DNA from: Trichobilharzia szidati
Lineage: Eukaryota; Platyhelminthes; Trematoda; Strigeidida; Schistosomatidae
NCBI GenBank assembly: GCA_944472155.2
Contig: OX235279.1
Coordinates: 63,275,564 to 63,339,563, forward strand
Direction: 5' to 3'
Length of the DNA stretch: 64,000 nt
Below are positions 43,314 to 54,943 of the stretch, in pieces. A program made the translations under genes and the position numbers. A model generated the notes under the pieces. It was not told where the DNA came from. It made no database searches and saw only the letters and a program-made list of their open reading frames with translations. Position 1 is the first letter of the stretch; every line of letters starts with the position of its first letter.

Positions 43314-46255
43314 CTAACTGCGTTTTAGACGTTTTGCTCGTACTCTTTCTCTACCACTGCTGGAGGGTGGTGTTGTAGGAACTTGTGAGGACTCACTTAT
43401 AGGAGTTGTGTGTATTAGGACACTGGAATCAACAAGTTTAGTTGGTGTTGCATGTCGTCTTGGTGATAATCGCAAGTTATCTTCCGTAGTCTCATTATGC
43501 GAAATACTTTGCGATTGTACTGTTAAATGATTCAGTTCCTCGTACTCAATTTTCACATTTTCATTTTCATGTGACGGCATTTCTTCAACTAACTGGCTGA
43601 CTTTTACACGAGTCCCTTCTGTTAATATTTTGGTCACATCTAAATGATCCTGTGTAAGAACAACCAAAGGGTCCTGGCACATACTATCCTCGTCTACTTT
43701 GGGATTCTGAGTCAAATTTTCCTCCTCATGATCGGATGATCTGAAAGTGATTGTTATGAAAAATTATAAACAAAGAGTGATAATAATTGATCAATGAGTT
43801 ACATGCAAAATATAACATATCATTTTCAACACATCTTGATATACTCCAGTTAAAATGTTTTTCGAATTGACATTCCTTATGGTGTACCTTTAGTGACGTT
43901 CTAGTCGCCATTGTGATTCGAAACTTGGTCTCGTGGACCATACCTAAGATGATGGAATGTCTTGGAAAGGTGTCACAAAAAGTTTTACTTTAAATATCAC
44001 TAACACAACATTAAACTCCCAACCCGTGAATTTCTTCAGCATCACAAAGACACTCAGATTAACAAAGGAATCCGCGCAGAAAAGCATAGGTTTAAATAGA
44101 TAAACTTAAATTACCAATATGGTGAACAGACGCGAACGTAACAGGAGGGGCAATAACTGTAATCTTTGAAAAACCTATTATGAACAAGCTTGAGACATTT
44201 CAATAAGTCTCCAACCAATGATTCTTAGCATCCCGAAGTTCCAAACCCTTTAACTTACACCACCTTATTCAACACATAGAAACTACAGGTACCGGTGCGA
44301 TGTGTCAGTCCGACTAGTTTTGAATATTCCTCAACCTAGTTTTACATTTGACAACAACGGTCGACCGTGGTCCAACATCTATTATACACCACAATTATTT
44401 CAGTAGATGAAAATTGGCAATTTGTCTATCTCTACTTAACATAAACTATGAAGAGTAGAAACCTATTGTCCAGAAAGTATTTCCGCATAAACTAAAGTAA
44501 TCATGGTTATTTAAGTAAACAATGACTCAAAAGTTATTCTTCTGTCATATAAGCGGAAAAAGCTAAAGAGATGAAAACAGAGGACTCATTCTTTAATCAA
44601 AGAAATACTACCACCAGAGAAAATGAATAGCACACCTTAGTTTCAAATACATTTCTTCCAACAGTTTAAGCCGGCTGTCTACCCATATTATTCACAACTA
44701 TTTTACAAAATAACTGTTATACTATCCTACGATTAGAGTAGAATGTGGTCATCAAGAACCCTTCGGGTGTATAGTTGACTGAACATTTATTCATCTCTAT
44801 GCTGGAGAGAGAGAGAGAGAGAAGGAAATGATTAGACGTATTTATGGCTAAATTCGATCCACTATATTTCTAGAGAAAACACTTCAAAGGCATTACTTTA
44901 ACCTATGTAGCGGCTTATCTGTGAAATTATTTTTTGCACAGTTGTAGCGACCTAGTTCATACTGGTTACAATTGTGCAACATCAATGGCACTGAAATAGA
45001 AACCAAATCGGAAATTAAATACCTAGGCGTCATTCTATCTGCTGATCTCTCCTGGTCGTCTCATATCTTAGCGATTTCTAAGAAAATATTCCGTCTTACC
45101 TTCTACATCAAGAAGTTAAAACATTCCGTTATAACCCACCCCTTACTCCTACAATTAGTTAATTTTCGCATTCTGCCTATTATTCTCTACTGTTCCCCCT
45201 TAGTTTTTCCCGGGCTACCGAAGAAAGACATATTACGCAGGATGTTAAAGGTTGTCAGCAGGGTAAGCAACGTGCCACTTAACCAGCTTGTTAATATTCT
45301 GGTCAAAAGGCACATGGACTCATGTGAAAAATGGGCCACATCCATTTTATCTAACTCACACCACCCTCTTCACTCACAACTCTCCCCCTGCATCTCATCA
45401 GGTAAAACCGGAAGCCTATATAGAAAACCATATGCTCGCACCAGCAAGTACAAAAACTCAACCATATCCTACTTAGCTCGTGTTCTGTGCGATAAAGAAA
45501 GCATTAGGCGTGAAACCTATAATTCATTAAATAGGCAGTAGTACAACTGGATCACATCTTTCCAACCCACTTCATCAATAGGTACAACATTTCCTTTCTT
45601 TCTGTTCCTTTTCTCTCTCTTTTTTTCCGTTGTTTCTTTCTCTCGCTTACGCCAGTAAATATGACAGCTCCTACTTTTTCTAACACCTTCAAACACTGTT
45701 CAGCTTTACCTTTGCTACCGACATGCCAATGTGTTGTTGTAATAATGAACTGAGATTTCCTTAATCTATGTAGAATTTCTATTTATTGATAATGTACTAA
45801 CTGGATGCAATACTGTAGTAAAAATGCTGAGAATTCCATTCTGTATCACATGTACTGTTTTGGAATAAAGCAAATTATTATTATTATTATTATTATTATT
45901 AAATCATTGGGAATTGGAAACTGATGGATGGCAATTGATAGTCATGGCAGTATTTAAGGTTAATTATTCTTTTATGAAAAGAAAAGATGATAGTTTTTCT
46001 GAATATGCCTCCATTTTTGCTGATAAAACTTTACTCAATAAATTAAAATATAAATACAATTTACATTTTAAGAGTACAGACTCACTTTATTATACTGTCC
46101 AGTGTGAAACGATCACGAAATCTGTTGTAAAAGTCACGTATAAAACTTTCTGATTTTGTACCGACATTCTGTGCAATTGTGGCAAAATCATATCCATATT
46201 TAGACATAGCTGTTAATACGAATGCCAAATCAGTTTTTGTCCACCGGTAAGATAT
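43314..46255 (-). CDS. RCOR-like: CoREST (RCOR)-like SANT protein, last two exons
   Basis: Exon 46255-46086 (acceptor CAG, donor GTGAGT) encodes a SANT/Myb domain: YRWTKTDLAFVLTAMSKYGY, DFATIAQ, GTKS, FYNRFRDRFTLDSII. The spacing fits the second SANT domain of CoREST (RWT...KYGRDF..I...G.KS...F...RRRFN.DEV). It ends two bases into a codon, and the next exon 43740-43314 supplies the missing base, so the splice is in phase. The tail is Ser/Thr/Pro-rich and ends in the basic GRERVRAKRLKRS. CoREST bridges LSD1 and HDACs in nuclear repressor complexes. The N-terminal ELM2 and SANT1 exons lie upstream (higher coordinates). RCOR is the best guess; another SANT protein is possible. Confidence 0.65.
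44805..44822. repeat. (GA)9 microsatellite
   Basis: A plain GA run inside the SANT-gene intron. Confidence 0.9.
44960..45900 (+). mobile_element. 5'-truncated CR1-like LINE in the intron of the SANT gene
   Basis: It starts near CNINGTEIETKSEIKYLGV, the same region as at the BEL/Pao target in the other copy, and the frame stays open to 45541 (LSADLSWSSHILAISKKI, LPIILYCSPLVFPGLPKK). The 3' UTR follows and ends in GGAATAAAGC and nine ATT repeats (45874-45900). It lies antisense in the 2345-bp intron 43741-46085. Confidence 0.82.
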
Positions 46256-46529
46256 CTGATATTTTTTAAAATAAATGAAAATAAGTGTCTGTTTTTTACA
46301 CAAATGTGTGAACTTATACGTTCAGAAAAATTAAGAGAGGGATAGGATCATGTAATCAAGTAGCTGTACATCACATACAGAACATTTTTTTCGTCAACAA
46401 TTGAAACGGAATAAATACACACTTACTACTGTTACTACAGCAAGTCGAATAGTAAGAGCTTCAGATTCGACAAGCTTCTGAGTGACTTAAAAATATTGTC
46501 AGTAAGTTGAAACTTTTAAGAGAAATTTG

Positions 46530-47060
46530 TGAAACAAAACTTATTTTAGAGAACTAAAAAGATGTCAGTATATTGGAATAAATACTAGACAAAGTTATTT
46601 ATAAGAAGGTCTGCTTAGTGTTATCAAACCACGATATAGTAATTCAGGTATTAGTTTGCAGGGATTTGATTGGTTACAGGATTTCATCATGAGGTGACAT
46701 CGGTGCGTCGGTGACACAGTGGTTAGGACTCTCGCCGACCATGCACATGGTCCGGGGTTCGATCCCCTGCCGACGCACACCCGATATCTATGGTCGGCCT
46801 GCAAAATTTGGGCTACCGATATGCATGCTGAAAATTCCATACTTCTACCAAAAGTACTGTGTGGAATCAAGCTGTAAATCAAAAATAAAAAAAAAATCGG
46901 TTCGAGAACCACTGAAGAACTTCGGAGTACTGGACAGTTGTTCCGTCCTAGTTTGGGACTCTTCATCAATACGCAGTAGTAGTAGTAGCGAAATTCAAGG
47001 AATGAGCTTGAGACAATGTAACGCATCCATCGACCGACTGGGAGACCTCTACCAATAACG
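46530..47060 (+). repeat. Sm-alpha-like repeat, split by a SINE
   Basis: 46530-46703 plus 46896-47060 match the reverse complement of 61290-61580 and also 61035-61240. On the minus strand at about 46940-46970 it has a hammerhead-ribozyme-like core: TTGATGA, then AGAGTCCC..AGGAC stem II, then GGAA. Core changes suggest it no longer cleaves. Assignment to the schistosome Sm-alpha family is by this ribozyme and layout. Confidence 0.62.
46704..46895 (+). repeat. tRNA-derived SINE with 5-bp target duplication
   Basis: The head 46703-46778 folds like a tRNA: acceptor GTGCGTC pairs with GACGCAC, A-box-like GACACAGTGGTTAGGAC and B box GGTTCGATCCC. The body is CGGCCTGCAAAATTTGGGCTACCG and the tail GCTGAAAATTCCATACTT, ...GTACTGTGTGGAAT and an A-rich end. 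It is flanked by ATCGG (46699-46703 and 46896-46900) and sits inside the Sm-alpha-like repeat. Confidence 0.85.
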
Positions 47061-47494
47061 AAGCCTCAATTCGAACTTTTACACCGAAACAGCATAAGTA
47101 CGGGCTAGTTAACAAAAGAAGTTAAAGAAGAAACACATCTGAGACAATGTGATTTCTATCTGTGAATATAGAAAGATAATCACTGAATGCATTTGTATTA
47201 TTTACAGTGGTTGTAAATGACATATTATGATTGTGGTCTTTATGCTCAGTTCAACAGCAATAGTCTTTGGATGGTTGAAAATCATTTGCATGAAAATAGG
47301 TTAAGATTCAAATCACACCTGGTCAGTCTGCATACAGTACACTATTTTAAAAACTAGAAACATACAAATGATGCACAGGTATCCCGCATTTAGTGAGCAC
47401 AGTGTAGTGAGACCACATATTAGACTATATAACCTACCATAGTAGTGTTTCCACCCTAATACACAAGTATCTCTTCAGATAATACATGAATGAG
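47061..47494. other. Unassigned stretch
   Basis: No gene or repeat recognised. It would be intron of the SANT gene if that gene extends to 59.9 kb. Confidence 0.4.
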
Positions 47495-47733
47495 CTTTTT
47501 CTTTTTTCCTTCACGTTCCCCAGTGGAACAAAGGGTTTCGAGCTAGAGGCTTGAAGTTTCTGTAGCAGTGTTTATTATTTTACGGGATGGAGTTGCTAGC
47601 CTCATGCCCAACCTCTCCTCTTCACCAGCATTATTTCTGGTTTAGCGAGGTAAAGGAGTGCGTCGGCCGGGGACCGAACCCCGGACCATGTGCATGGTCG
47701 GCGAGCGTCCTAACCGCTACGCCACCGACGCAC
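47495..47733 (-). repeat. SINE of second body type
   Basis: On the minus strand it has the same tRNA-like head as at 46704 (GTGCGTCGGTGGCGTAGCGG, B box GGTTCGGTCCC), but a different body of about 150 bp ending at a GGGGAACGTGAAGG motif and an A-rich tail. It matches 52093-52325 closely. Confidence 0.82.
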
Positions 47734-48763
47734 ACACACACAAAACAATATATAAAATAACTTTTCTCGCTCATAAATTATAACACACTGAAGGTGCACT
47801 TTTATCTGTGATCGGATGTGAATATAACTGCGCATATATATGTATCACGTTTTTTAACTTTTATCCCCATTTTTACAATATAGTTAGGGGATTAATTTAA
47901 TGAATTTAATGCTGCTACATTCGAAAGTTGGGAAAATTTAAGACAAGTAAGTCCTTTGGTAACAAACAAATTTTAACTTGATATTCCGCTGACCATGTTG
48001 TCAGAAGTAATTTTGAAATTTTTTAAATAAGTTTCGTAAATTTATGTTGAATGAAGCGTGGATGTGCAATTGTATTTAAAACAGGGAACAGTTCAGCCGA
48101 ATGATGTTACGCGTAGGAGTAAGCGTAAGCGTACATAAGCAAAACAAACGCTGAACGTAAAAGTGATGATTTTCAAAGGTGTATCAGGTTACGATATAAA
48201 TACTACAAAAAAGTTTCAAGGTGACAAAAAGATGTTTTAAAAGTAACAACTACCGGTCAAGAAAAGAGACGAACAATAGAAACATGCAAGAGAAGTAAAA
48301 ACATGTGTCAGATATGCAGATTGTAATAAAGACTCGGGTTTAAAAAACGCATCACACTGAGTCTTTAAGCGCAACACAACTGCTTACTCAGCATATCGCA
48401 CAATGACTACGATACTAATAATAGTATTCAACGATTACAAAGTATCTAAACGACCATAATACACAGAACTTGTATAGTGTGTGTCTAAAACAATAAACAG
48501 CGTGATGAGTAACTGACTACAACTAGTTTTCTATACACAGTAGTGTGTGGCAAATATAACTGAAATATTTTCATGGTATTTGTAATTTAAGATAAAAGAA
48601 TTTTAAAAAATTGATTTAATATTTCATGACACATTAGAATATCAGCACTGTACAGTACATATATAAGAATATATATATACATTACGTTTATAGAAGACCG
48701 AGTTGTAAACAATTACTGACTACGAATATTGCTTTCATTTTCTTAATAGATAGCACACCAACT
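47734..48763. other. Unassigned AT-rich stretch
   Basis: No convincing gene. A plus-strand candidate terminal exon at 48085-48138 was considered and rejected. Confidence 0.4.
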
Positions 48764-50340
48764 CTACATGGAGAAACGGATTATGGGTGAAGTAGGAAAT
48801 AGTGAATCGAAAAGAAAAAACGTCAGTCGTAGGCTTGCGGCGAAGTATGTTTTCCTCAGCGATTTAGAGAGGCGTTTGCGAAGGATTTCTGCTTCAATAT
48901 CACCTTTGAATTCTAGATTAAGGAGAAGTATTTTCTTTGGGACGGATTGGACTTGTTCAGAAGTCTTCTTAGGTTTGAGATTCTTGTCTATGAACCTGGG
49001 CGGGAAACCGTTTTCCATCAGGGTTTTTCGGAGATTACGCAGTTCTTCTTCGATTACTTCCTCGCTGCATATCTTCCGAATCCTCGAGGAAAGAGCGTAT
49101 ATCAGGTTCCTCTTTCTGCTTAGCGGTACGAAGCTTTGGAAGTTGATGAATTGTCCGGTCCATGTAGGTTTTTTGTATATGGACCTTTTCAAAGAGTTGT
49201 TGTCATTTCTTGTCAGATGGACGTCCAGGAAGTGGAACATTCCGTCGGATTCGGTCTCAAGTGTAAAGTCGATGTTTGGGTGAGCGTTGTTGAAGATTTG
49301 AAGTAAGTTTTCAAGGTCCAGCTTCTCATCACAAATGATGAAAGTATCATCAATGTATCTCTTGTAGAGATGAAGGTTGTCGATAGTTGATGATAAGGGG
49401 TTGTTTTCGAGGCTGGCCATAAAACAGTCGGCTAGGAGTGGTCCGAGTGGAGAGCCCATTCTACGCCATCTGTTTGCCTGTAGATTTCATTGTTGAATCT
49501 GAAGTAGACGTTGAAGGTGCAGCGTAGTAACAGCTCCTTTAGATAATGCATCGGTATGCTGACATCTATGCTGTTGCATTGGATGAAGTCACACAGAAAG
49601 CATATAGTTTCTGTCAGAGGAACATTGGTGAACAGAGAGACGACGTCTAGGGAGACCATCTTTTTATTTGCGAGGTTGACATTTTTAATTGAATCCACGA
49701 AATCTAATGTGTCGCGGAGGTTGTATCTCGACAACTTTTCTTTCACTGGTCCAAGAATTTCTACCAGCCACTTCGCGATTAGGTGATATGGCGAATTGAT
49801 CATATCTAATATTGGGCGGAGCGGGACGTCCTTTTTGTGCACTTTGGGTAGTCCATACATTCGTGGCGATGTAGAACCAGATGGGCGAAGTTTTTCATAT
49901 ATTTCTGTATTGATAATCGATTCATCTTTCATTTTTTTCAATAAGTTGGTTAGCTGGAGCTCCGTCTGTTCAGTTGGATGTTTTTGGGTCGTCTGTTTTT
50001 GAAATTTGCTGTCATCAGATAGAATTGACGAGACTTTCTTCACATAGTCTGACTTGTTAAGCAGAACAATTCCAGAACCTTTGTCTGGTTGAGTTATTAT
50101 CAGGTTTTCATTTGATTTCAATTCTTTGAGTTGCTTTCGATGTTCTTTTGAAAGCATATTACGAAGTCTAGGTTTTTTGTTGATATATTCGAGGCAGCAA
50201 TTTAAAACAGTTGATTTGAAGTGTTCTGCACTGTCATATGAATCGAAATGACATGACATCGAAGCAACACTCGTATTTCCATGATTACTTCGCAAACTTT
50301 TAGGCATTCTGTGATTAATTTGCTTGTTTTCATTTTTCAC
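48764..50340 (-). pseudogene. Penelope-like element, RT remnant
   Basis: Two frames (50340-49432 and 49459-48764) join by a one-base slip near 49455, within the TDGVAMGSPLGPLL block. Landmarks: ITQPDKGSGIVLLNKSDY, RMYGLPKVHKKDVPLRPILD, LDVVSLFTNVPLTETI, MGSPLGPLLADCFMASLE, RYIDDTFIICDE and KPTWTGQFINFQSFVPLSRK. The GIY-YIG endonuclease end is absent because homology stops near 48840. It is of a different subfamily from the pair at 54.5-59.6 kb. Confidence 0.85.
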
Positions 50341-51162
50341 AAATCAGTTCTTCTTTAATCTGTTTTTAACTTAGTGTTTTAAAAAAAAATTAAGCAGCAC
50401 ACAAATCAGATCCCATTGCCGGTGATGATAACACACCATTGGAAAAACATGGGAAGAGTGACGATAGCAGTAACAGAAGCAACGAGTTGTGTAGATTCGA
50501 AGTGCTACCTGTCTAAACTTCCCCCAAAAAAAGATGACTACAAAAATTCAACTAGTTATCTGCAAGGCTTGTTGGACTAAATTGCTTCATTTTAATAAAA
50601 AGGAATACTTAATCATTTTTAAAATTTTATTATGAATTGAAGTAATTTGCTGAATAGTGACTAGCAGTGAAATTCAGAATGTGCACTTCGTCCTATTTGA
50701 GACTCGTCACTGGGTGTACCTACTTCCGCAGTGGGTGATTGTGTTCCCACTGAAGTACAGTGTAAACTGGCCTATTTTTTCCTACTTCAGATAAAGAAGA
50801 TTTAAAAGTCATACAACATTCTACAATCAGTCTTCTAATTCTCGACAGGGTTGAATTTCCTAATGCTAATAGAGGAAACTGGGAAGTCCTTCAAAAATTT
50901 CAAACTATATGAAAACGACACATTTGAAATCAGATTATATTTCGGTGTCACTTCGCCTACTTACCTCGAATTAAGTAATATTGCAGTAACTCCTGAATAA
51001 ATTATGGACGGTAGATGGTAGACACAAGTTGACAATAAGAAATGGACGTAAATACCGAAGAAAATTTTATTGTTGACGATTCATTTTCATAAGCTGGATA
51101 ATCGCACTTAAATTTAACAAATGATTCATACGATCAATCAGATACTGGTGAATTTTGAGGCA
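50341..51162. other. Unassigned stretch with a hammerhead-like relic
   Basis: No gene is seen. At 50684-50711 on the minus strand GTGACGA, AGTCTCAAATAGGAC and GAAG resemble the Sm-alpha hammerhead (CTGATGA, AGTCCCAAATAGGAC, GAAA) with core changes. Confidence 0.5.
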
Positions 51163-51275
51163 GTCATGTTCTCTGAGCTGGATGGTTTATTTGCGAAGCT
51201 TTCTACGGTAGGCCCAAAATACACGAACCGAATGAAAGCTTCGCAAATAAACCATTCAGCTCAGAGAGCATAACT
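51163..51275. repeat. Long inverted repeat (hairpin), about 41-bp arms
   Basis: 51163-51203 and 51234-51275 are reverse complements with about three mismatches around a 30-base loop. The central part GGTTTATTTGCGAAGCTTTC is perfectly paired. It has no ORF and no terminal repeat motif that I recognise. Confidence 0.85.
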
Positions 51276-51371
51276 ACATCAAAATCATCCACCTGGGCTA
51301 CAAATCTTCTCCATCACTGATGAATTTGTGCTAAACAATGTGTTACATAGTGTAAGGTATAATCTAGAAGG

Positions 51372-52690
51372 GGTATACGTTTAATATTCAAATTCGATGA
51401 ACAATTCTACGTACAGAAAGATGGTACAGCTATGGAGTCGCCTCTTGCTTCAGTCTTAGCTGACTGCTTCATGGTAAGTTTTGATCCTCTGATTAGTCAA
51501 CTTCACTTCTACAATAGATACTTAGATGATACTTTCATAATTTGTAATGAAAAGTTTGATCTAGATTATCTCCTTAAAACTTGCAACGTCGCAAACCTAT
51601 CAGTAAAATTCACCCTAGAACGTGAACCATACATGTCGTTTTTGTTCCTGGATGTACTACTTACTAGAAGACAAGACTACTCCCACAAAAGATCAATATA
51701 CCGTAAACCGACATGGACTGGACAGTTTATTTACTTCCAGAGCCTCGTCTCACTGATCCGAAAGCAAATTTTAGTAAGCATCTTATGCTCAAGGATTTGA
51801 AAAATCTGTTCGAAGGATACAGTAGAGAATGAGTTAAAATGACTACATGAAATTGTACAAGAGAACGGGTATCCACCAAGAATGATCGAAAAAAACATGC
51901 GTCGCTGAAAATCGCAACTGTTCCTAAGAAGACTCTCTTCAGGAATCTAGAATTCAAAAGCGATAATAAAGCAAAAACTGCCTTTCGAAATGTCTGAATA
52001 AGATATTTCAAGCATCCACCTTACATATCAAATTCTTCAGTAGACAGTTAATCCAGTCAAACGTTAGGCATAAGATACCAATTTTGTCAACCTTTTTTTT
52101 TATCCTTTACGTTCCCCAGTGGAACATAGGGTTTCAAGCTAGTGGCTTGAAGTTTCTGTAGCAGTGTTTATTTTACAGGATGGGGTTGCTAGCCTCATGC
52201 CCAACCTCTCCTCTTCACCAGCATTATTTCTGGTTTAGCGAGGTAAAGGAGTGCGTCGGCCGGGGTTTGAACCCCGGACCATGTGCATCGTCGGCGAGCG
52301 TCCTAACCGCTATGCCACCGACGCATCTTAATGTGTATTTATCAGTTTACTTGTTCCTGTGGAGCATAGTTTATCGGCCGTACGCAACGACAAGTCCAAA
52401 AACGCATTCTGGAACATTGTCCAGCTTGGCTAACCAGAGGAGAAAAGAGGGATACCAGTAGCTACATCCTCGAACGTCTTGTCAACTGTGAACATCGGGT
52501 ACCCCCGCACAGCTGCTTCACAATGCTACACAGAGTTCTTCGACATCACACGAAAGGACTTCGAATACTCCATCTGTACATAGCTGAATCATTGGCTATT
52601 CAGGATCTGAAACCGGACCTCTGCATTTAGAAGTACTACATACATTCACTCGCCCTACCGTGGTCAGAGTAACGTTCTTACCATAATTTT
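51372..52690 (+). pseudogene. Penelope-like element remnant, split by a SINE
   Basis: RT part 51432-51800: MESPLASVLADCFMV, FYNRYLDDTFIICNEKFDLD, FLDVLLTRRQDYSHKRSIYRKPTW. With stops it continues to about 52090. After the SINE (52093-52325) the GIY-YIG-type endonuclease follows: FTCSCGA then FIGRTQRQVQKRILEHCPAWL and a tail ending LYIAESLAIQDLKPDLCI near 52628. The RT has YLDD, but several stops make it dead. Confidence 0.8.
52093..52325 (-). repeat. SINE of second body type inside the Penelope-like remnant
   Basis: It matches 47495-47733 (head GTCGGTGGCATAGCGGTTAG, body, GGGGAACGTAAAGG and A-tail on the minus strand). It interrupts the Penelope-like element just before its endonuclease. No clear target duplication is seen. 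Confidence 0.82.
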
Positions 52691-53480
52691 GCTTCATTTT
52701 ATTATTTAAGTTTACTATTATTATTATTATTCTCATTGCCCATATTTTATTGTCACTCTGTTATTGTTTATTAATAACATAGTATTTTCATAGAGATGTT
52801 ATAAAAACAAATTATTGTCTTTTCCCTAGTTTTTCGTCCACTTTACGCAATTATATTGATTGATAATTTTCCACACTTATTACGCCAAGTTAATTTCTGC
52901 CCTATTTTTTCCAATTCCCAATTAGTCATCCCCGTTTACATTACACCTTACATTATGTAACACATTTTTTTTAGAACAGATTCACCAGTATCTGATTGGT
53001 CCTATGAATTCTTTGTTGAATATAAATACTATTATCATGCGAAGATATAATAAACGAAGGACTCGTGTTAGTGTGGTTCAGGACGATGCCACCAGTTAAT
53101 CAAAATTATTTTACAAGACAACAGACTGACAGTTTACAACAGATTTTGTCAAAGGTTCATTGTTGAGAACAGAATTTTTATGTACCACAGGTATCGTATT
53201 TTGGCTGATGATGATACTGCTCAGCTGCTCAGGCTGAAGTAGACTGACAACCAAGTGCTAAAACCAATGCGACACACACACACGGACAGACTATTTCTTA
53301 TGTTACAAAAAGGATACAGAAAAACTCGACTACTCAAGTTTGAATACTACATTAGTGTCAAATGGAAAAGCAGTATGCAAAAAATGGACTAAAAAACATT
53401 GAACAAAAATTATGGAACTATAAAGCGTTATTCTTAATCAATTTTTAGTTCACTTTTCCACATCTCGAAGATAGACAACT
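52691..53480. other. Unassigned stretch
   Basis: AT-rich with (ATT)n at about 52722-52738 and a short (CA)n near 53274. No gene recognised. It includes the 3' end of the Penelope-like remnant and the 5' flank of the RTE copy. Confidence 0.45.
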
Positions 53481-54543
53481 ATTTCCCTAGGAAATGTATG
53501 CCTTCATGCATTAGACAACACATTTTAAATTCATCTGAAGTGGTGACTACTAGTGGCGTCCGTCAAGGATGCCCATTATCCCCATTCCTATTCAACTTCA
53601 TCATAGACGTACTAATGGACTTAACCCTAACACACTTCAGCGACACAGGGATTGACTTGCTACCAGGGAATTATCTCGTCGACTTAGAATATGCGGACGA
53701 TATAGTCCTTCTAGGCGAGGACTCTGACAAAATGCAGAGTCTACTGAACACCTTGAGCAACAATCTTCGTATGTTTGGCATGCGATTCGCCCCTGTAAAA
53801 TGTAAGATGATGCTGCAGGATTGGATTTCACCGACCCCTAGATTAAAAATAGGAAGTGCGGTGGTAGAGCACGTTGACCGCTTCACTTACTTGAGAAGTA
53901 CCATCAGCAAGAATACAGAGGGCTAGGTTCGCATATGCCAGTTTACGCCGTCTATGGCGTAGACGCGATATCCGACTATCGACCAAAGGGTGTGTGTACT
54001 GCTCAACAGTCCGCTCCGTCCTCCTTTATGGCTGTGAGACCTGGCCACTGAAAGTGGAAATTATGAAAAGGTCGACTAGCTGTTTTTGATCATGGGTGCC
54101 TGCGTTCTATCTCCCGTGTGAAGTGGTATAATAAGGTGAGCAATATTGAGGTTAGGCGTCGACTGCTAGGTAAGGCGGGGAAATCAGTCCACGAAACTGT
54201 GAAGCTACATCGATTGAGATGGTAAGGACATGTGTTACGTATGCCTAGTCATCGCCTTCCTCGACGGGCAATGTTAGCTGATATAGGGCCGAGCTCGAAA
54301 AGTGCTAGCGGCGGTCAAACGAAAACATGGCACCAGTCAATGAAATCCACAACAGTTAGTTTAAGCCACGTAGGAAGATGTAAAATTCCTGGTTGGGGTC
54401 CTCAGGACGGTGAAAACCAATGGTTGGAAACAATTGGTGACATGGCTCAAAATCGTCCTCAGTGGCTTTTGCAGATGCATCCACTCCTTGTGACTTATGA
54501 TATCCAATGAAACTGTTTTGTTCTCCGTTATCATTATTCCTTT
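53481..54543 (+). pseudogene. 5'-truncated RTE/SR2-like LINE, RT and C-terminus
   Basis: The frame at 53498-53926 has TSGVRQGCPLSPFLFNFIID, GIDLLPGNYLVDLEYADDIV and VKCKMMLQDWISPTPRLKIG. After a frame change it continues with RSVLLYGCETWPL-like and LGKAGKSVHETVKLHRLRW-like blocks and ends with GGQTKTWHQSMKSTTVSLSH, VGRCKIPGWGPQDG and DMAQNRPQW. The first RT half and the endonuclease are absent. The 3' UTR is split by the Penelope-like pair and resumes at 59600. Confidence 0.82.
54533..54543. repeat. Target-site duplication, left copy (ATTATTCCTTT)
   Basis: It is identical to 59589-59599. Joining the flanks gives a sequence matching the uninterrupted RTE 3' UTR on the minus strand near 62800. 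Confidence 0.85.
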
Positions 54544-54943
54544 AGTAGACAAAAGACAAGTAGTTCAGCAAAGAGTCTCTTTTCGGCGAATTCATTTTCA
54601 AAGCTGTACAATCGCAAATATATATATGGTTATTTTGTGTGTGTGTGTATATATATATATACATTAAATTTGTCAAACGAAAATACGGTTAGTAAGTTCA
54701 AATGAATTGGATGTTGATAAGAGGATAGCAACAAAAGTGATGAGTTGTCAAAAACGATTGTTAAATAAGAGTTACGCAATGGCATGAATAGTTTGATGAA
54801 TGAGGTGTACTCAAAGGGTGTACATAGAAACAAAATAATATACAGAATTACACAAGGGTTTTAAGTTAGAAAAATAAGCATACAAACAGAGGTAAGGTCA
54901 AATCAAACAAACAAAGAAGAGTTGGGTCAAATCAACGGAGTTG

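Noticed and set aside
43888..43944. Extra exon of the SANT gene between its two supported exons
   Set aside because: It has splice-like ends, but the SANT exon joins the last exon in exact phase without it, and inserting it gives stops or phase conflicts.
46703..46778. Genuine tRNA gene
   Set aside because: The tRNA-like part is the head of a SINE with body, tail and target duplication; the same unit recurs at 6897, 47495 and 52093.
48085..48138. Terminal exon on the plus strand (behind TTTAAAACAG, ending in RRSKRKRT and a stop)
   Set aside because: Only 18 codons, no matching upstream exon and no domain; splice signal alone is too weak.
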